Source of the DNA: Mumia sp. ZJ1417
GTDB lineage: Bacteria > Actinomycetota > Actinomycetes > Propionibacteriales > Nocardioidaceae
Length of the DNA: 64,000 bases
Assembly: GCF_014127285.1 (NCBI RefSeq)
Contig: NZ_CP059901.1
Coordinates: 2,542,001-2,606,000, forward strand
Reading direction: 5' to 3'
The notes below the pieces were generated by a model, which worked only from the letters and a program-made list of their open reading frames with translations, had not been told where the DNA came from and did no database searches. The position numbers were made by a program, and so were the translations under genes. Below are positions 46,983 to 54,626 of this stretch, piece after piece (position 1 is the first letter of the stretch; each line of letters starts with the position of its first letter).

Positions 46983-47960
46983 TCAGGCGCGGGGATGCGC
47001 CTGCGCGTAGGCCTGACGCAGCCGCTCGGAGCTGACGTGGGTGTAGAGCTGCGTGGTGGCGAGCGAGGCGTGGCCGAGGAGCTCCTGCACGCTACGGAGA
47101 TCGGCGCCGCCCTCCAGGAGGTGCGTCGCCGCGGTGTGCCGGAGGCCGTGGGGTCCGAGGTCGGGCGCACCCTCGACGTCCTCGATGCGTGCGTGGACCA
47201 TGCGACGCACCGTGCGCGGGTCGACACGCGCGCCCCGTTGGCCGAGGAACAGGGCCGGCCCGCTCCCGTCGACGACGAGTGCCCCGCGCGCCGCGAGCCA
47301 GCGGTCGAGCGCACGCGATGCGGGGCGCCCGAACGGCACACTCCGCTCCTTGTCACCTTTGCCGACCACCCGGACGACCCCGCGCGCGTGGTCGACGTCG
47401 TCCACATCGAGCCCGCACAGCTCACCCACGCGGATCCCCGTGGCGTAGAGAAGCTCCAGAACCGCGACGTCTCGTACGCCGACGACGTCCCCGTCGGCAC
47501 GGGCGGTCGCGGCGTCGAGCAGGGCACGGACCTCGTCCTGGCGCAGGACCGCGGGGAGCTCGCGGTGACGGCGCGGGTTGGCGAGCAGGGCCCCCGGGTC
47601 GTCGTCGGCACGACCGGTGCGGGCCAGCCAGGCGGTGAAGCGGCGGACGGCGGCCGCCCTCCTCGACAGGGTGCTGCGTGACCGGCCCCTCACCTGCTGG
47701 GCGGCAAGGAAGCTGCGCAGCGCGCGAAGATGAAGCCCAGCGGGGTCGGCGATGCCCATGGCCTCGGCATGAGCGGACAGCTGGGCGAGGTCACCCGCGT
47801 ACGCCCTGACGGTGTGCTCGCTGAGGCCACGCTCAGCTCGCAGGTGGCGTTCGTACGCCTCGAGTGCGTCATGCCAGGCGGGACTCCGGTCGGTCGCGGT
47901 CACCCTGCGAGTCTCGACCTCGGGGGCCGCCTCGTCCAAGTCGGCACGCCGCACTGTCAC
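46983..47960 (-). CDS. xerC: Tyrosine recombinase XerC
   Basis: XerC, with XerD, resolves chromosome dimers at dif. The 325-residue protein has an N-terminal SAM-like core-binding domain (AYERHLRAERGLSEHTVRAY) and the catalytic domain. Its residues are Arg in ATGIRVGELCGL, Lys in VVGKGDKERSV, H-x-x-R in HGLRHTAATHLL, and His and Tyr in LGHASLATTQLYTHV. All are intact. The GTG at 47960 overlaps the dprA stop by 4 nt; a GTG at 47903 would give the common length of 306. It is a chromosomal recombinase, not a phage integrase, judging by its conserved neighbours. Confidence 0.93.
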   Translation of the reverse strand: MTVRRADLDEAAPEVETRRVTATDRSPAWHDALEAYERHLRAERGLSEHTVRAYAGDLAQLSAHAEAMGIADPAGLHLRALRSFLAAQQVRGRSRSTLSRRAAAVRRFTAWLARTGRADDDPGALLANPRRHRELPAVLRQDEVRALLDAATARADGDVVGVRDVAVLELLYATGIRVGELCGLDVDDVDHARGVVRVVGKGDKERSVPFGRPASRALDRWLAARGALVVDGSGPALFLGQRGARVDPRTVRRMVHARIEDVEGAPDLGPHGLRHTAATHLLEGGADLRSVQELLGHASLATTQLYTHVSSERLRQAYAQAHPRA

Positions 47961-49159
47961 CGCCCTCCCTCCGTGGGCGGGGCAGGCTCGAGGTCGGCCC
48001 GGCGGGCGAGGGACCATCCGTCGTCCACCTGCCGGACGAATCCTTGGCTCTCCAAGCGGCCCAAAGAGCTGGCGACAAGCTCCAGCGGTGCCCCGACCCG
48101 CCAGGCCAGCACGTCCACCGTGGTCGTTCCGCGACCCGGCAGCGCCTCGAGCACCTCGCGCGCGACGGAGGGCAGCACGTCCCATGCGGTCTGGGGTGCA
48201 GGGGGCGGAGTGGCGTCGCGGCGACCCAGGGCGTCGAGGTCCTCCAGCGCCTCGGCACCGTTGGAGACCAACGTCGCTCGCCCCGTACGGAGGGCGTGGT
48301 GGACGCCGACCGAGGCCTGGCTCGTGACCGGGCCGGGCACGGCGAGCGCGATGCGCCCCAGTTCGTTGGTCCAGCCGAGGGTATTGAGGGCGCCGCTGCG
48401 CCGCGCTGCCTCCACGACCACCGTGCCCTGAGCGAGCGCCGCGATCACCCGGTTGCGGGTGAGGAAGCGGCCCTTCGTCGGCGTCGAGCCCGGCGGGTGC
48501 TCACTGACCACCGCACCCGCCTCGGCGATCCGTCGCAGGAGCCCGGCATGCGCCCTTGGGTAGTCGACGTCAGCACCGCATGCGAGAACGGCGACAGTCG
48601 GGCCGTCGACGGACAGCGCACCGCGGTGCGCCGCAGCATCGATCCCGTATGCCGCCCCGCTGACGACTGTCGTCCCGGCGTCGACGAGGTCGGCCGCAAG
48701 GTCGCCCGCGACGTCACATCCGTACGTGGTCGCGTCGCGTGCCCCGACCACCGCGGCGGCCTGCTCCGCCAGCCCGTCGAGCCGCCCTGCACCTCGAACC
48801 CAGAGACCGAGCGGACGGCCACCGACGCCGGCGAGGCCGTCGATCTGATCGAGGTCGTCCAGCTGAGCAGGCCACTCCGCATCACCGGGGCACACCCACC
48901 GGATGCCCCTCCCGCGGGCGGAGGTGAGGATGCCGCCGATCCTCCCCTCGAGACCGACGGCACGCGACCGCCACGACTCAGGGAGATCGTCCGCTCCTGC
49001 GACGACCGCGGACAGCAGGTCGTTCGTGGAGCGCTCGGAGAGCTGTGCCGCGATCCGCGGATCGCCCGGCTCGGCGATCAGGCTCATCGCCAGCCGTGCC
49101 CGGCGCTCGGCCCGACGGGCGCGTGCGGCGGGCCGTGTCGTCGCTGCCTGGTCGCTCAC
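47957..49159 (-). CDS. dprA: DNA-processing protein DprA
   Basis: DprA loads RecA on incoming single-stranded DNA during transformation. The 400-residue protein has a helical N-terminus, the Rossmann-fold core with VVGARDATTYG, SGAAYGIDAAAHRGAL, VAVLACGADVDYPRAH and GRFLTRNRVIAAL, and a C-terminal winged-helix (DVLAWRVGAPLELVASSLGRLE). The GTG start overlaps the comM stop by 4 nt. Present in many bacteria not known to be competent. Confidence 0.94.
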   Translation of the reverse strand: MSDQAATTRPAARARRAERRARLAMSLIAEPGDPRIAAQLSERSTNDLLSAVVAGADDLPESWRSRAVGLEGRIGGILTSARGRGIRWVCPGDAEWPAQLDDLDQIDGLAGVGGRPLGLWVRGAGRLDGLAEQAAAVVGARDATTYGCDVAGDLAADLVDAGTTVVSGAAYGIDAAAHRGALSVDGPTVAVLACGADVDYPRAHAGLLRRIAEAGAVVSEHPPGSTPTKGRFLTRNRVIAALAQGTVVVEAARRSGALNTLGWTNELGRIALAVPGPVTSQASVGVHHALRTGRATLVSNGAEALEDLDALGRRDATPPPAPQTAWDVLPSVAREVLEALPGRGTTTVDVLAWRVGAPLELVASSLGRLESQGFVRQVDDGWSLARRADLEPAPPTEGGR

Positions 49160-50724
49160 GCGACCACCCGCTCCCACAGACTCCCCGGCAACGAGGCGCC
49201 CTGACGCAGCGCCATCGCCGTCGCGAGGTCATCGGGGTCCGGGGTGTCTCTCCGGCGAAGGTCGGCGACCGTCCATGCGACGCGCAGCAGCCGGTCTGCG
49301 GTGCGCGCGTTGATCGCCCCGGAGCGGGTCGGACGGTCGACCTCCGCGAGGACGTTGGCCGGCGTCGACATCTCGCGCCGCAGGACCGCACCAGGAACCT
49401 CTCCGTTGGTATGCCACGGCGTGGACGCGAGGCGGAGTCGCTGACGGTCTCTCGCCTCTGCGACCCGTGCTGCCACGACGTGGGTCGGTGTCCGCTCGGT
49501 GTCAGGGGTGCCCTGATGCTGGGCAGAGACCGGGCCGACGACGGGATGGAGGTCGATCCGGTCGCGGATCGGTGCCGAGAGCCGCTCGGCGTAGCGCCGC
49601 TTGACGAGGGGCAGACAGGTGCAGAGGTCGGCCCTCCCGGCCTTCTGTCCGCACGGGCACGGGTTGGAGGCCAGGACGAGCAGGAAGCGGGCGGGGAACT
49701 CGGCAGTCTGTGCGGCACGCGACACCGTCACGCGACCGCTCTCGAGCGGCTGGCGGAGCGCCTCGATGACGTCGCGGCGGAACTCCGGCGCCTCGTCGAG
49801 AAAGAGCACGCCGTTGTGGGCGAGGCTCATCGCCCCCGGCCGCACGACGCGGCTGCCTCCACCGACCAGCGCCTGGGCGGAGGCAGTGTGGTGGGGGTCG
49901 ATGAACGGGGGGCGTTCGAGCAGCGGCGCCTCGGGCGAGAGGAGCCCCGCCACCGAATAGACCGCGCTGGTCTCGAGCGACTCCTGCCGGCCCAGGTCCG
50001 GGAGCAGGCCGGGGAGACGCTGGGCGAGCATCGTCTTGCCCACGCCAGGCGGACCCGTGAGGAGGACGTGATGCAGGCCCGCCGCAGCGATCAGCATCGC
50101 GGTCCGCGCATCGTCCTGCCCGACGACGTCGGTGAGGTCAAGGCCGTCGAGCCGACCACCGCCCGCCGTCGGCTCCGCGAGCGGATCAACCGGCGGATCG
50201 TCCGGAGGCTCGTCTCCTCGAAGCAGCGCGACCGCATGCCGCAGCGAACGGACACCGAGCACGTGTGCCCCCTCGACGATCGCCGCCTCACCCGCGTTGG
50301 GCTCTGGGACGATCACCCGCTCGCACCCCGCGGCCACCGCCGCCACCGTCGCGGGGAGCACGCCGGCGACCGCACGCAACCGGCCGTCGAGCCGCAGCTC
50401 ACCGAGGACGGCGGCGCTCGCGAGCCGCTCGTGCGGAACCACCTGCTGGCTCGCCAGCACCGCGAGCGCGATGCCGAGGTCGAAGTGCGCGCCGGACTTC
50501 GGCAGGCCCGCGGGCGAGAGGTTGATCGTCACCTTCTGGTCCGGCCACGAGTGCCGGCTGTTCACCACCGCCGCACGACACCGGTCACGGGCCTCCGCGA
50601 GCGAGGCGTCGGGCAGACCCACGAGCGTCGTCCGGGGAAGCCCCGCACTCACGTCCACCTCGATCTCGACCACCCGTCCACGCATGCCCTCGAGAGAGAC
50701 CGACCGCGTCCGTCCGAGCGCCAT
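49156..50724 (-). CDS. comM: YifB/ComM family Mg-chelatase-like AAA+ ATPase
   Basis: ComM-type helicases promote branch migration in natural transformation. The 522-residue protein has an N-terminal Lon-like domain (VEIEVDVSAGLPRTTLVGLP), Walker A LLTGPPGVGKTML, Walker B GVLFLDEAPEF, a zinc-like cysteine set (NPCPCGQKAGRADLCTC) and the C-terminal domain (GAINARTADRLLRVAWTVADL). Coupled by overlap to yraN and dprA. Confidence 0.94.
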   Translation of the reverse strand: MALGRTRSVSLEGMRGRVVEIEVDVSAGLPRTTLVGLPDASLAEARDRCRAAVVNSRHSWPDQKVTINLSPAGLPKSGAHFDLGIALAVLASQQVVPHERLASAAVLGELRLDGRLRAVAGVLPATVAAVAAGCERVIVPEPNAGEAAIVEGAHVLGVRSLRHAVALLRGDEPPDDPPVDPLAEPTAGGGRLDGLDLTDVVGQDDARTAMLIAAAGLHHVLLTGPPGVGKTMLAQRLPGLLPDLGRQESLETSAVYSVAGLLSPEAPLLERPPFIDPHHTASAQALVGGGSRVVRPGAMSLAHNGVLFLDEAPEFRRDVIEALRQPLESGRVTVSRAAQTAEFPARFLLVLASNPCPCGQKAGRADLCTCLPLVKRRYAERLSAPIRDRIDLHPVVGPVSAQHQGTPDTERTPTHVVAARVAEARDRQRLRLASTPWHTNGEVPGAVLRREMSTPANVLAEVDRPTRSGAINARTADRLLRVAWTVADLRRRDTPDPDDLATAMALRQGASLPGSLWERVVA

Positions 50725-51092
50725 CACGACACCCCCGCCACGTAGGTGACCTCCGCGGCGCCACGCGTCGGCACGAGGACGCCGACCACGTCGATCCGGA
50801 CCAGCACCGCACTCACGTCGTGCTCGGCCAGGTAGAGCCCGGCGAGCCGACGCAGCCGCGCCGCCTTCTGCGGGGTCACTGCCTCCAACGGCGTCCCGTA
50901 CGCGGTGCTCCGCCGGGTCTTGACCTCGCAGAACACCACCGTGTCGGCATCGCGGGCCACGATGTCGATCTCGCCCCACCGGCACCGCCAGTTGCGGGCG
51001 AGCACCTCCATCCCCTGCGCCTGCAAGAACTCCACGGCGACGTTCTCCCCGTGGACCCCGACGGCCTGCCGCTGCTCGTAGGTCGACGCCAT
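50724..51092 (-). CDS. yraN: UPF0102 family protein YraN (nuclease-fold)
   Basis: The 122-residue protein has the UPF0102 features GENVAVEFLQAQGMEVLARNWR, GEIDIVARDADTVVFCEVKTR (PD-(D/E)xK-like E, D and E-x-K) and PLEAVTPQKAARLRRLA. The fold resembles Holliday-junction resolvases, but activity is unproven. It shares one nt with comM. The ATG at 51092 is chosen; a start 9 nt upstream is open. Confidence 0.92.
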   Translation of the reverse strand: MASTYEQRQAVGVHGENVAVEFLQAQGMEVLARNWRCRWGEIDIVARDADTVVFCEVKTRRSTAYGTPLEAVTPQKAARLRRLAGLYLAEHDVSAVLVRIDVVGVLVPTRGAAEVTYVAGVS

Positions 51093-51185
51093 CTCCACCA
51101 CCTCCGGCGAGAGTGTGGGTCGCCCGGAACGGCGCGGGCTGCATGGCGGACGCGGATGTGGATCAGCCCCGGTTGTGCACGAGCC

Positions 51186-51283
51186 GTCGTTCGATCACGC
51201 CTTCGGCGGCTCGCTGCGCCGTCGTTCGCTCACGCCTTCGGCGGCTCGCTGCGCCGTCGTTCGCTCACGCCTTCGGCGGCTCG
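51186..51283. repeat. 35-nt tandem repeat, 2.8 copies, at the 3' end of the DUF2469 gene
   Basis: Units begin GTCGTTCG at 51186, 51221 and 51256, and differ at about one position. The third unit contains the last codons and stop of the DUF2469 gene (TCACGCCTTCGGCGGCTC on the plus strand), so units 1 and 2 are downstream duplicates of that gene tail. The remainder of the 170-nt gap to yraN shows nothing further. Regular spacing is too tight and copies too few for a CRISPR array. Confidence 0.85.
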
Positions 51284-51573
51284 AAGTCACTCGTCGCCAG
51301 CTCTTCGACGTTCACGTCTTTGAAGGTGAGGACCTTGACGTTCTTCGCGAAGCGGGCAGGACGATAGATGTCCCACACCCAGGCGTCCGTCATCGTGACC
51401 TCGAAGTAGGCGTCGCCCGTCTCCGAGCGCACCTTCACGTCGACGGCGTTGCACAGGTAGAAGCGCCGGTCCGTCTCCACGACGAAGGTGAAGATGCCGA
51501 CGACGTCGCGGTACTCGCGGTAGAGCGCGAGCTCCATCTCCGCCTCGTACCGCTCCAGTTCCTCCGCGCTCAT
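51265..51573 (-). CDS. DUF2469 family protein
   Basis: This 102-residue actinobacteria-specific protein begins MSAEELERYEAEMELALYRE, then YRDVVGIFTFVVETDRRFYL and FEVTMTDAWVWDIYRPARF, the family blocks. It is acidic and probably cytoplasmic. Function is unknown. It lies after rnhB in most actinobacteria. Its last codons lie in the 35-nt repeat. Confidence 0.93.
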   Translation of the reverse strand: MSAEELERYEAEMELALYREYRDVVGIFTFVVETDRRFYLCNAVDVKVRSETGDAYFEVTMTDAWVWDIYRPARFAKNVKVLTFKDVNVEELATSDFEPPKA

Positions 51574-52262
51574 CGCACTCCCTCGCTCGGTGCCACCTCA
51601 GCGTAACGACCGCGCGCCGCCGCCGCGCGCACGTTCTGGTAGCGCAGACGGTGCACGGGCGACGGGCCGTACGCGGCCAGACGCTCCTCGTGCAAGGTCG
51701 TCACATAACCCTTGTGGATCGCGAACTCGTACTCGGGATACTCCGTGTGGAGGTCGCACATCATGCGGTCTCGCGTCACCTTGGCGACGACCGAGGCAGC
51801 GGCGATCGAGGCAGAGACCCGGTCGCCCTTCCACACTGCGAGCGCGGGGACACCGAGCCCGTCGACCCCGAACCCGTCGCTCAGGACGTAGTCCGGCTTC
51901 GTGGCCAGACGCGCGAGCGCCCGCCGCAGGGCAGTGATGTTGACGTGGTGCATGCCCAGAGCGTCGCACTCGGCGGGGCTCATCACGACCACCGACCACG
52001 CCACGGCGCGGCGGACGACCTCGGCGTAGCAGGCCTCACGTCGCGCCGGCGTCAGCAGCTTGGAGTCGGCCAGCCCGGGGACCTCGCCGCGCCGCCCGTC
52101 GGGCAGGATCACCGCTGCCGCCACCAGCGGGCCGGCACACGCCCCGCGCCCGGCCTCGTCGACTCCGGCGATCGCGTCAAAACCGGCCCGTCGCAGGGCG
52201 CGCTCATAGCCGTACAGTCCCGCGTCCTTGCGGATCGTTGCCCCGCGTGCCACCCGCGTCAT
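51570..52262 (-). CDS. rnhB: Ribonuclease HII
   Basis: RNase HII cuts RNA in RNA-DNA hybrids and at single ribonucleotides in DNA. The 230-residue protein has the catalytic DEAGRGACAGP (Asp, Glu), the SKLLTPARRE block, a further Asp in VLSDGF, and the Asp in TRDRMM. The ATG at 52262 is chosen. It overlaps DUF2469 by 4 nt and follows lepB closely. Confidence 0.96.
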   Translation of the reverse strand: MTRVARGATIRKDAGLYGYERALRRAGFDAIAGVDEAGRGACAGPLVAAAVILPDGRRGEVPGLADSKLLTPARREACYAEVVRRAVAWSVVVMSPAECDALGMHHVNITALRRALARLATKPDYVLSDGFGVDGLGVPALAVWKGDRVSASIAAASVVAKVTRDRMMCDLHTEYPEYEFAIHKGYVTTLHEERLAAYGPSPVHRLRYQNVRAAAARGRYAEVAPSEGVR

Positions 52263-52273
52263 CGCGACCCGCC

Positions 52274-52987
52274 TCAGTCGGGATCGGGGACGTCCGCAAA
52301 GGGTTCGTGGTCCGAGCCCGCCGTACCGGCCCGCTTCAACGGCCACACCACGACCCAAGCCTTGCCGAGCACCGCGTCCGTACGGACGAAGCCGCCGCCC
52401 GGCCCGCCCTGGTGAGCGCGCGAGTCGGTCGAGTTGCCACGGTTGTCGCCCATCAGCCACAGCCGCCCCTCGGGGACCACCACGTCGAAGCGTGCGTCGG
52501 CGGTGGCAGCGGGGTCGGGCACGTACGGCTCGTCGATCGAGACGCCGTTGATCTGGAGCCGCCCGTCGGCGTCGCAGCACACCACACGGTCGCCGCCGAC
52601 GCCGATGACGCGCTTCACGAGGTGACCGCCGGTCGGGAACAGGCCGAAGACCGACAGCACCTGCTGGACGGGGCCGACCTCCTCCTCGTACCCGACGCCG
52701 AGCCAGTCGCCCGGATCGTCGAACACGACGACGTCACCACGCTGCGGCTCGCCCGCCCAGTACGACACCTTCTGGACGAGGATCCGGTCGTCGACCTGGA
52801 GGGTGTCCTCCATCGACCCGGACGGGATCCAGAACGCCTGCACGAGGAACGTCTTGACGATCAGCGCAAGCACCAGCGCGACCACGACCAGCAGGATTGT
52901 CTCCTGCCAGAGGGGTAGGGGTTTGCGCTTCGCCTTGCCGGAACGGCCTGTGGCCGACGTCTCGGCGGTCTCTTCGTGCGATGTCAC
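52274..52987 (-). CDS. lepB: Signal peptidase I (second of two)
   Basis: Signal peptidase I cuts signal peptides of exported proteins outside the membrane. The 237-residue protein has a polar start, one membrane anchor (about 30-50), the catalytic Ser in IPSGSMEDTL, the Lys in LVKRVIGVGGDRV, and GDNRGNSTDSRAH. TAGGCT at 52994-52999 followed after 6 nt by the GTG at 52987 suggests a leaderless transcript and fixes the start; an in-frame GTG 6 nt upstream is the alternative. Its paralog lies 52 nt upstream. Confidence 0.93.
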   Translation of the reverse strand: MTSHEETAETSATGRSGKAKRKPLPLWQETILLVVVALVLALIVKTFLVQAFWIPSGSMEDTLQVDDRILVQKVSYWAGEPQRGDVVVFDDPGDWLGVGYEEEVGPVQQVLSVFGLFPTGGHLVKRVIGVGGDRVVCCDADGRLQINGVSIDEPYVPDPAATADARFDVVVPEGRLWLMGDNRGNSTDSRAHQGGPGGGFVRTDAVLGKAWVVVWPLKRAGTAGSDHEPFADVPDPD

Positions 52988-53039
52988 GTCCACAGCCTAG
53001 CGCCGCGCTCCACGCGCACTGCGGCGCGTCGACCTGGCG

Positions 53040-53825
53040 TCAGTCGAGCGAGGCGAACGCCCCGGGGTCGTGCAGAACAGCACGGTCCTTCCACGGCCAG
53101 ACCACGAACGCGACCTTGCCGACCACCCTGTCGTCCGGAACGTAGCCGCCGCCCGGAGAGTCCATGTGAGCCCGCGAGTCGGCGGAGTTGCCGCGGTTGT
53201 CCCCCATCACCCAGAGGTAGCCGTCGGGGACGGTGACGTCGAAGGGGAGACGCGCCGTCGCAGAGGCGTCCTTGACGTACGGCTCCTCGATCGCGACCCC
53301 GTTGACCTCGATGCGACCGCCGGTGTCGCAGCACTTCACCGTGTCGCCGCCGACACCGATGACGCGCTTCACCAGATGGCCGCCGGACGGATACAGCCCT
53401 GCCGTCGACAGCAGCTTCTGGGCGGCGTTCGTCGGGTCGTCGAACCCACCCGACCCGAGCCACCCGCCCGGGTCCTCGAAGACGACGACCTCGCCGCGGT
53501 GCGGGTCACGTCCCCAGTAGGACACCTTCTGGACCACGATCCGGTCCTGCGCACCGTCCGGGTTGCCGGTGAGGGTCGGCTCCATCGACTCCGACGGGAC
53601 ATAGAACGTCTGGAGGAACAGCGACTTGACGACGAGCGAGAGCAGCAGCGCCACCACAAGCAGCGCGACGACCTCGAGCCAGAGCGGGACGGCACGGTCG
53701 CCCCAGCGACCCACCACCGTCCGTACACGCGGACGCACCGGGCTGCCCGTCGTACGGGCTGCCCGGTGCGTCCCCGGTGCTACGTCGTCGGGCCGATCCG
53801 CAGATCGGCCAGCGCGCTCATCCAC
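53040..53825 (-). CDS. lepB: Signal peptidase I (first of two)
   Basis: The protein of up to 261 residues has an anchor (WLEVVALLVVALLLSLVVKSLF), catalytic Ser in VPSESMEPTL, Lys in LVKRVIGVGGDTV, and GDNRGNSADSRAH. The GTG at 53825 has a GGGGGG ribosome binding site. However, the first 38 codons look poorly coding and hold two strong hairpins, so GTGs at 53738 or 53717 are realistic alternatives. The two LepB copies share the C-terminal half and have diverged in the N-terminus. Confidence 0.9.
   Translation of the reverse strand: MDERAGRSADRPDDVAPGTHRAARTTGSPVRPRVRTVVGRWGDRAVPLWLEVVALLVVALLLSLVVKSLFLQTFYVPSESMEPTLTGNPDGAQDRIVVQKVSYWGRDPHRGEVVVFEDPGGWLGSGGFDDPTNAAQKLLSTAGLYPSGGHLVKRVIGVGGDTVKCCDTGGRIEVNGVAIEEPYVKDASATARLPFDVTVPDGYLWVMGDNRGNSADSRAHMDSPGGGYVPDDRVVGKVAFVVWPWKDRAVLHDPGAFASLD
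53731..53810. terminator. Two strong hairpins after rplS
   Basis: Segment 53731-53773 has 13 perfect bp (GGACGCACCGGGC), a mismatch, 6 more bp and a 3-nt loop. Segment 53791-53810 has 8 perfect bp (GGCCGATC) and a 4-nt loop. They lie 34-114 nt beyond the rplS stop but inside the longest lepB reading frame. They may terminate or attenuate rplS transcripts. Confidence 0.6.
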
Positions 53826-53844
53826 AGTCGCCCCCCGGCACTGC

Positions 53845-54195
53845 TCAGGACTCGCGCTTCTCCTTGATCTTGGCGGCCTTGCCGCGGAGGTTGCGCAGGT
53901 AGTAGAGCTTCGCGCGACGGACATCGCCGCGGGTCGCGACCTCGATCTTCTCGATGATCGGCGTGTGGAGCGGGAAGGTCCGCTCGACACCCACGCCGAA
54001 GCTCACCTTGCGAACGGTGAACGTACGGCCGACGCCGGAGCCCTGGATGCGGATGGCAACACCCTGGAACACCTGGACGCGCGAGCGGTTGCCCTCGATC
54101 ACCTTCACGTGGACCTTGACGGTGTCGCCTGCGCGGAACTCCGGGACGTCGTCGCGGAGCGACTGGCTCGCGACGGCATCGACTACGTTGGTCAT
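53845..54195 (-). CDS. rplS: 50S ribosomal protein L19
   Basis: The 116-residue L19 contacts 23S rRNA at the 30S-50S interface. It has [43 protein letters not shown]-type strands, [16 protein letters not shown] and [30 protein letters not shown] ribosome binding site precedes the ATG at 54195, and an out-of-frame ATG lies 5 nt upstream. A structured leader precedes it. Confidence 0.98.
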   Translation of the reverse strand: MTNVVDAVASQSLRDDVPEFRAGDTVKVHVKVIEGNRSRVQVFQGVAIRIQGSGVGRTFTVRKVSFGVGVERTFPLHTPIIEKIEVATRGDVRRAKLYYLRNLRGKAAKIKEKRES

Positions 54196-54342
54196 CTCAT
54201 CTCTTCCTCGTCAGTGCCACAGGTCACCCACGACATGTGCGGTGTGCGAATGCTAGGACGGTGCTGCGAGCCGTCGCATCGCGACGGTCTGGCGGCTCGA
54301 CACCCCTGTGGCAGCAGAGCCCAGCACCGACTCACCAGTCTG
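54196..54342 (-). promoter_or_regulatory. rplS promoter and structured leader, possible pseudoknot
   Basis: CAGACT on the minus strand (54337-54342) is a likely -10, giving a 135-nt leader. Stem 1 pairs 54322-54329 with 54259-54266 (8 bp, CGGTGCTG). It encloses a long hairpin at 54267-54299. A 9-nt piece in the stem-1 loop (54305-54313, TGCCACAGG) is fully complementary to 54215-54223, next to the ribosome binding site. Together they would form a pseudoknot, a shape used for ribosomal-protein autoregulation. No known L19 leader motif was matched. Confidence 0.5.
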
Positions 54343-54389
54343 CCACACCCACCCTCGCGGCCGTTAATCGCCGTCGGCCTGGCGCAGGA

Positions 54390-54455
54390 GGGGTCCAGCA
54401 CCGCGTCTCGCGGCATCACCCCCGTTGATGTCGACGACCCGCCGTGCTGGACCCC
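54390..54455. other. 66-nt branched inverted repeat in the rplS-luxR gap
   Basis: Perfect 12-bp arms (GGGGTCCAGCAC and complement) enclose two small hairpins: CCGCG-TCT-CGCGG at 54401-54413, and CATCA/TGATG with a 7-nt loop at 54414-54430. The result is a three-way junction if transcribed. It lies in the 430-nt gap between divergent rplS and the LuxR-type gene, outside both predicted transcripts. The rest of the gap (54456-54588) shows no other feature. Confidence 0.5.
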
Positions 54456-54588
54456 GCTGCGAGCGTAGGACAAACAAAGGTTGCGACGAAATACGTAAGG
54501 GTACGTAGGCGAGGGCGGTCGCCCGCGGCAGGTCTCCGTCCGGCGTCTCATTCACATGCTCGGTCACGGTGCCCCAAAACGGCTTCGT

Positions 54589-54612
54589 TACGCTCACGCC
54601 ATGAGCACGTGA
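54589..54612 (+). promoter_or_regulatory. -10 element and three-codon leaderless upstream ORF
   Basis: TACGCT at 54589-54594 is followed after 6 nt by ATG AGC ACG TGA at 54601-54612. If transcription starts at the ATG, the mRNA opens with a three-codon leaderless ORF just before the ribosome binding site (AAGGGGGAA) of the LuxR-type gene. Translational coupling is possible but unproven. Confidence 0.35.
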
Positions 54613-54626
54613 AGGGGGAACACATC

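Noticed and set aside
46983-47960. Integrase of a mobile element
   Set aside because: The gene is XerC by sequence and sits in the conserved dprA-xerC order; no attachment repeats or cargo genes flank it.
51186-51283. CRISPR-like repeat
   Set aside because: Repeats are directly adjacent with no spacers, only 2.8 copies, and no cas genes are present.
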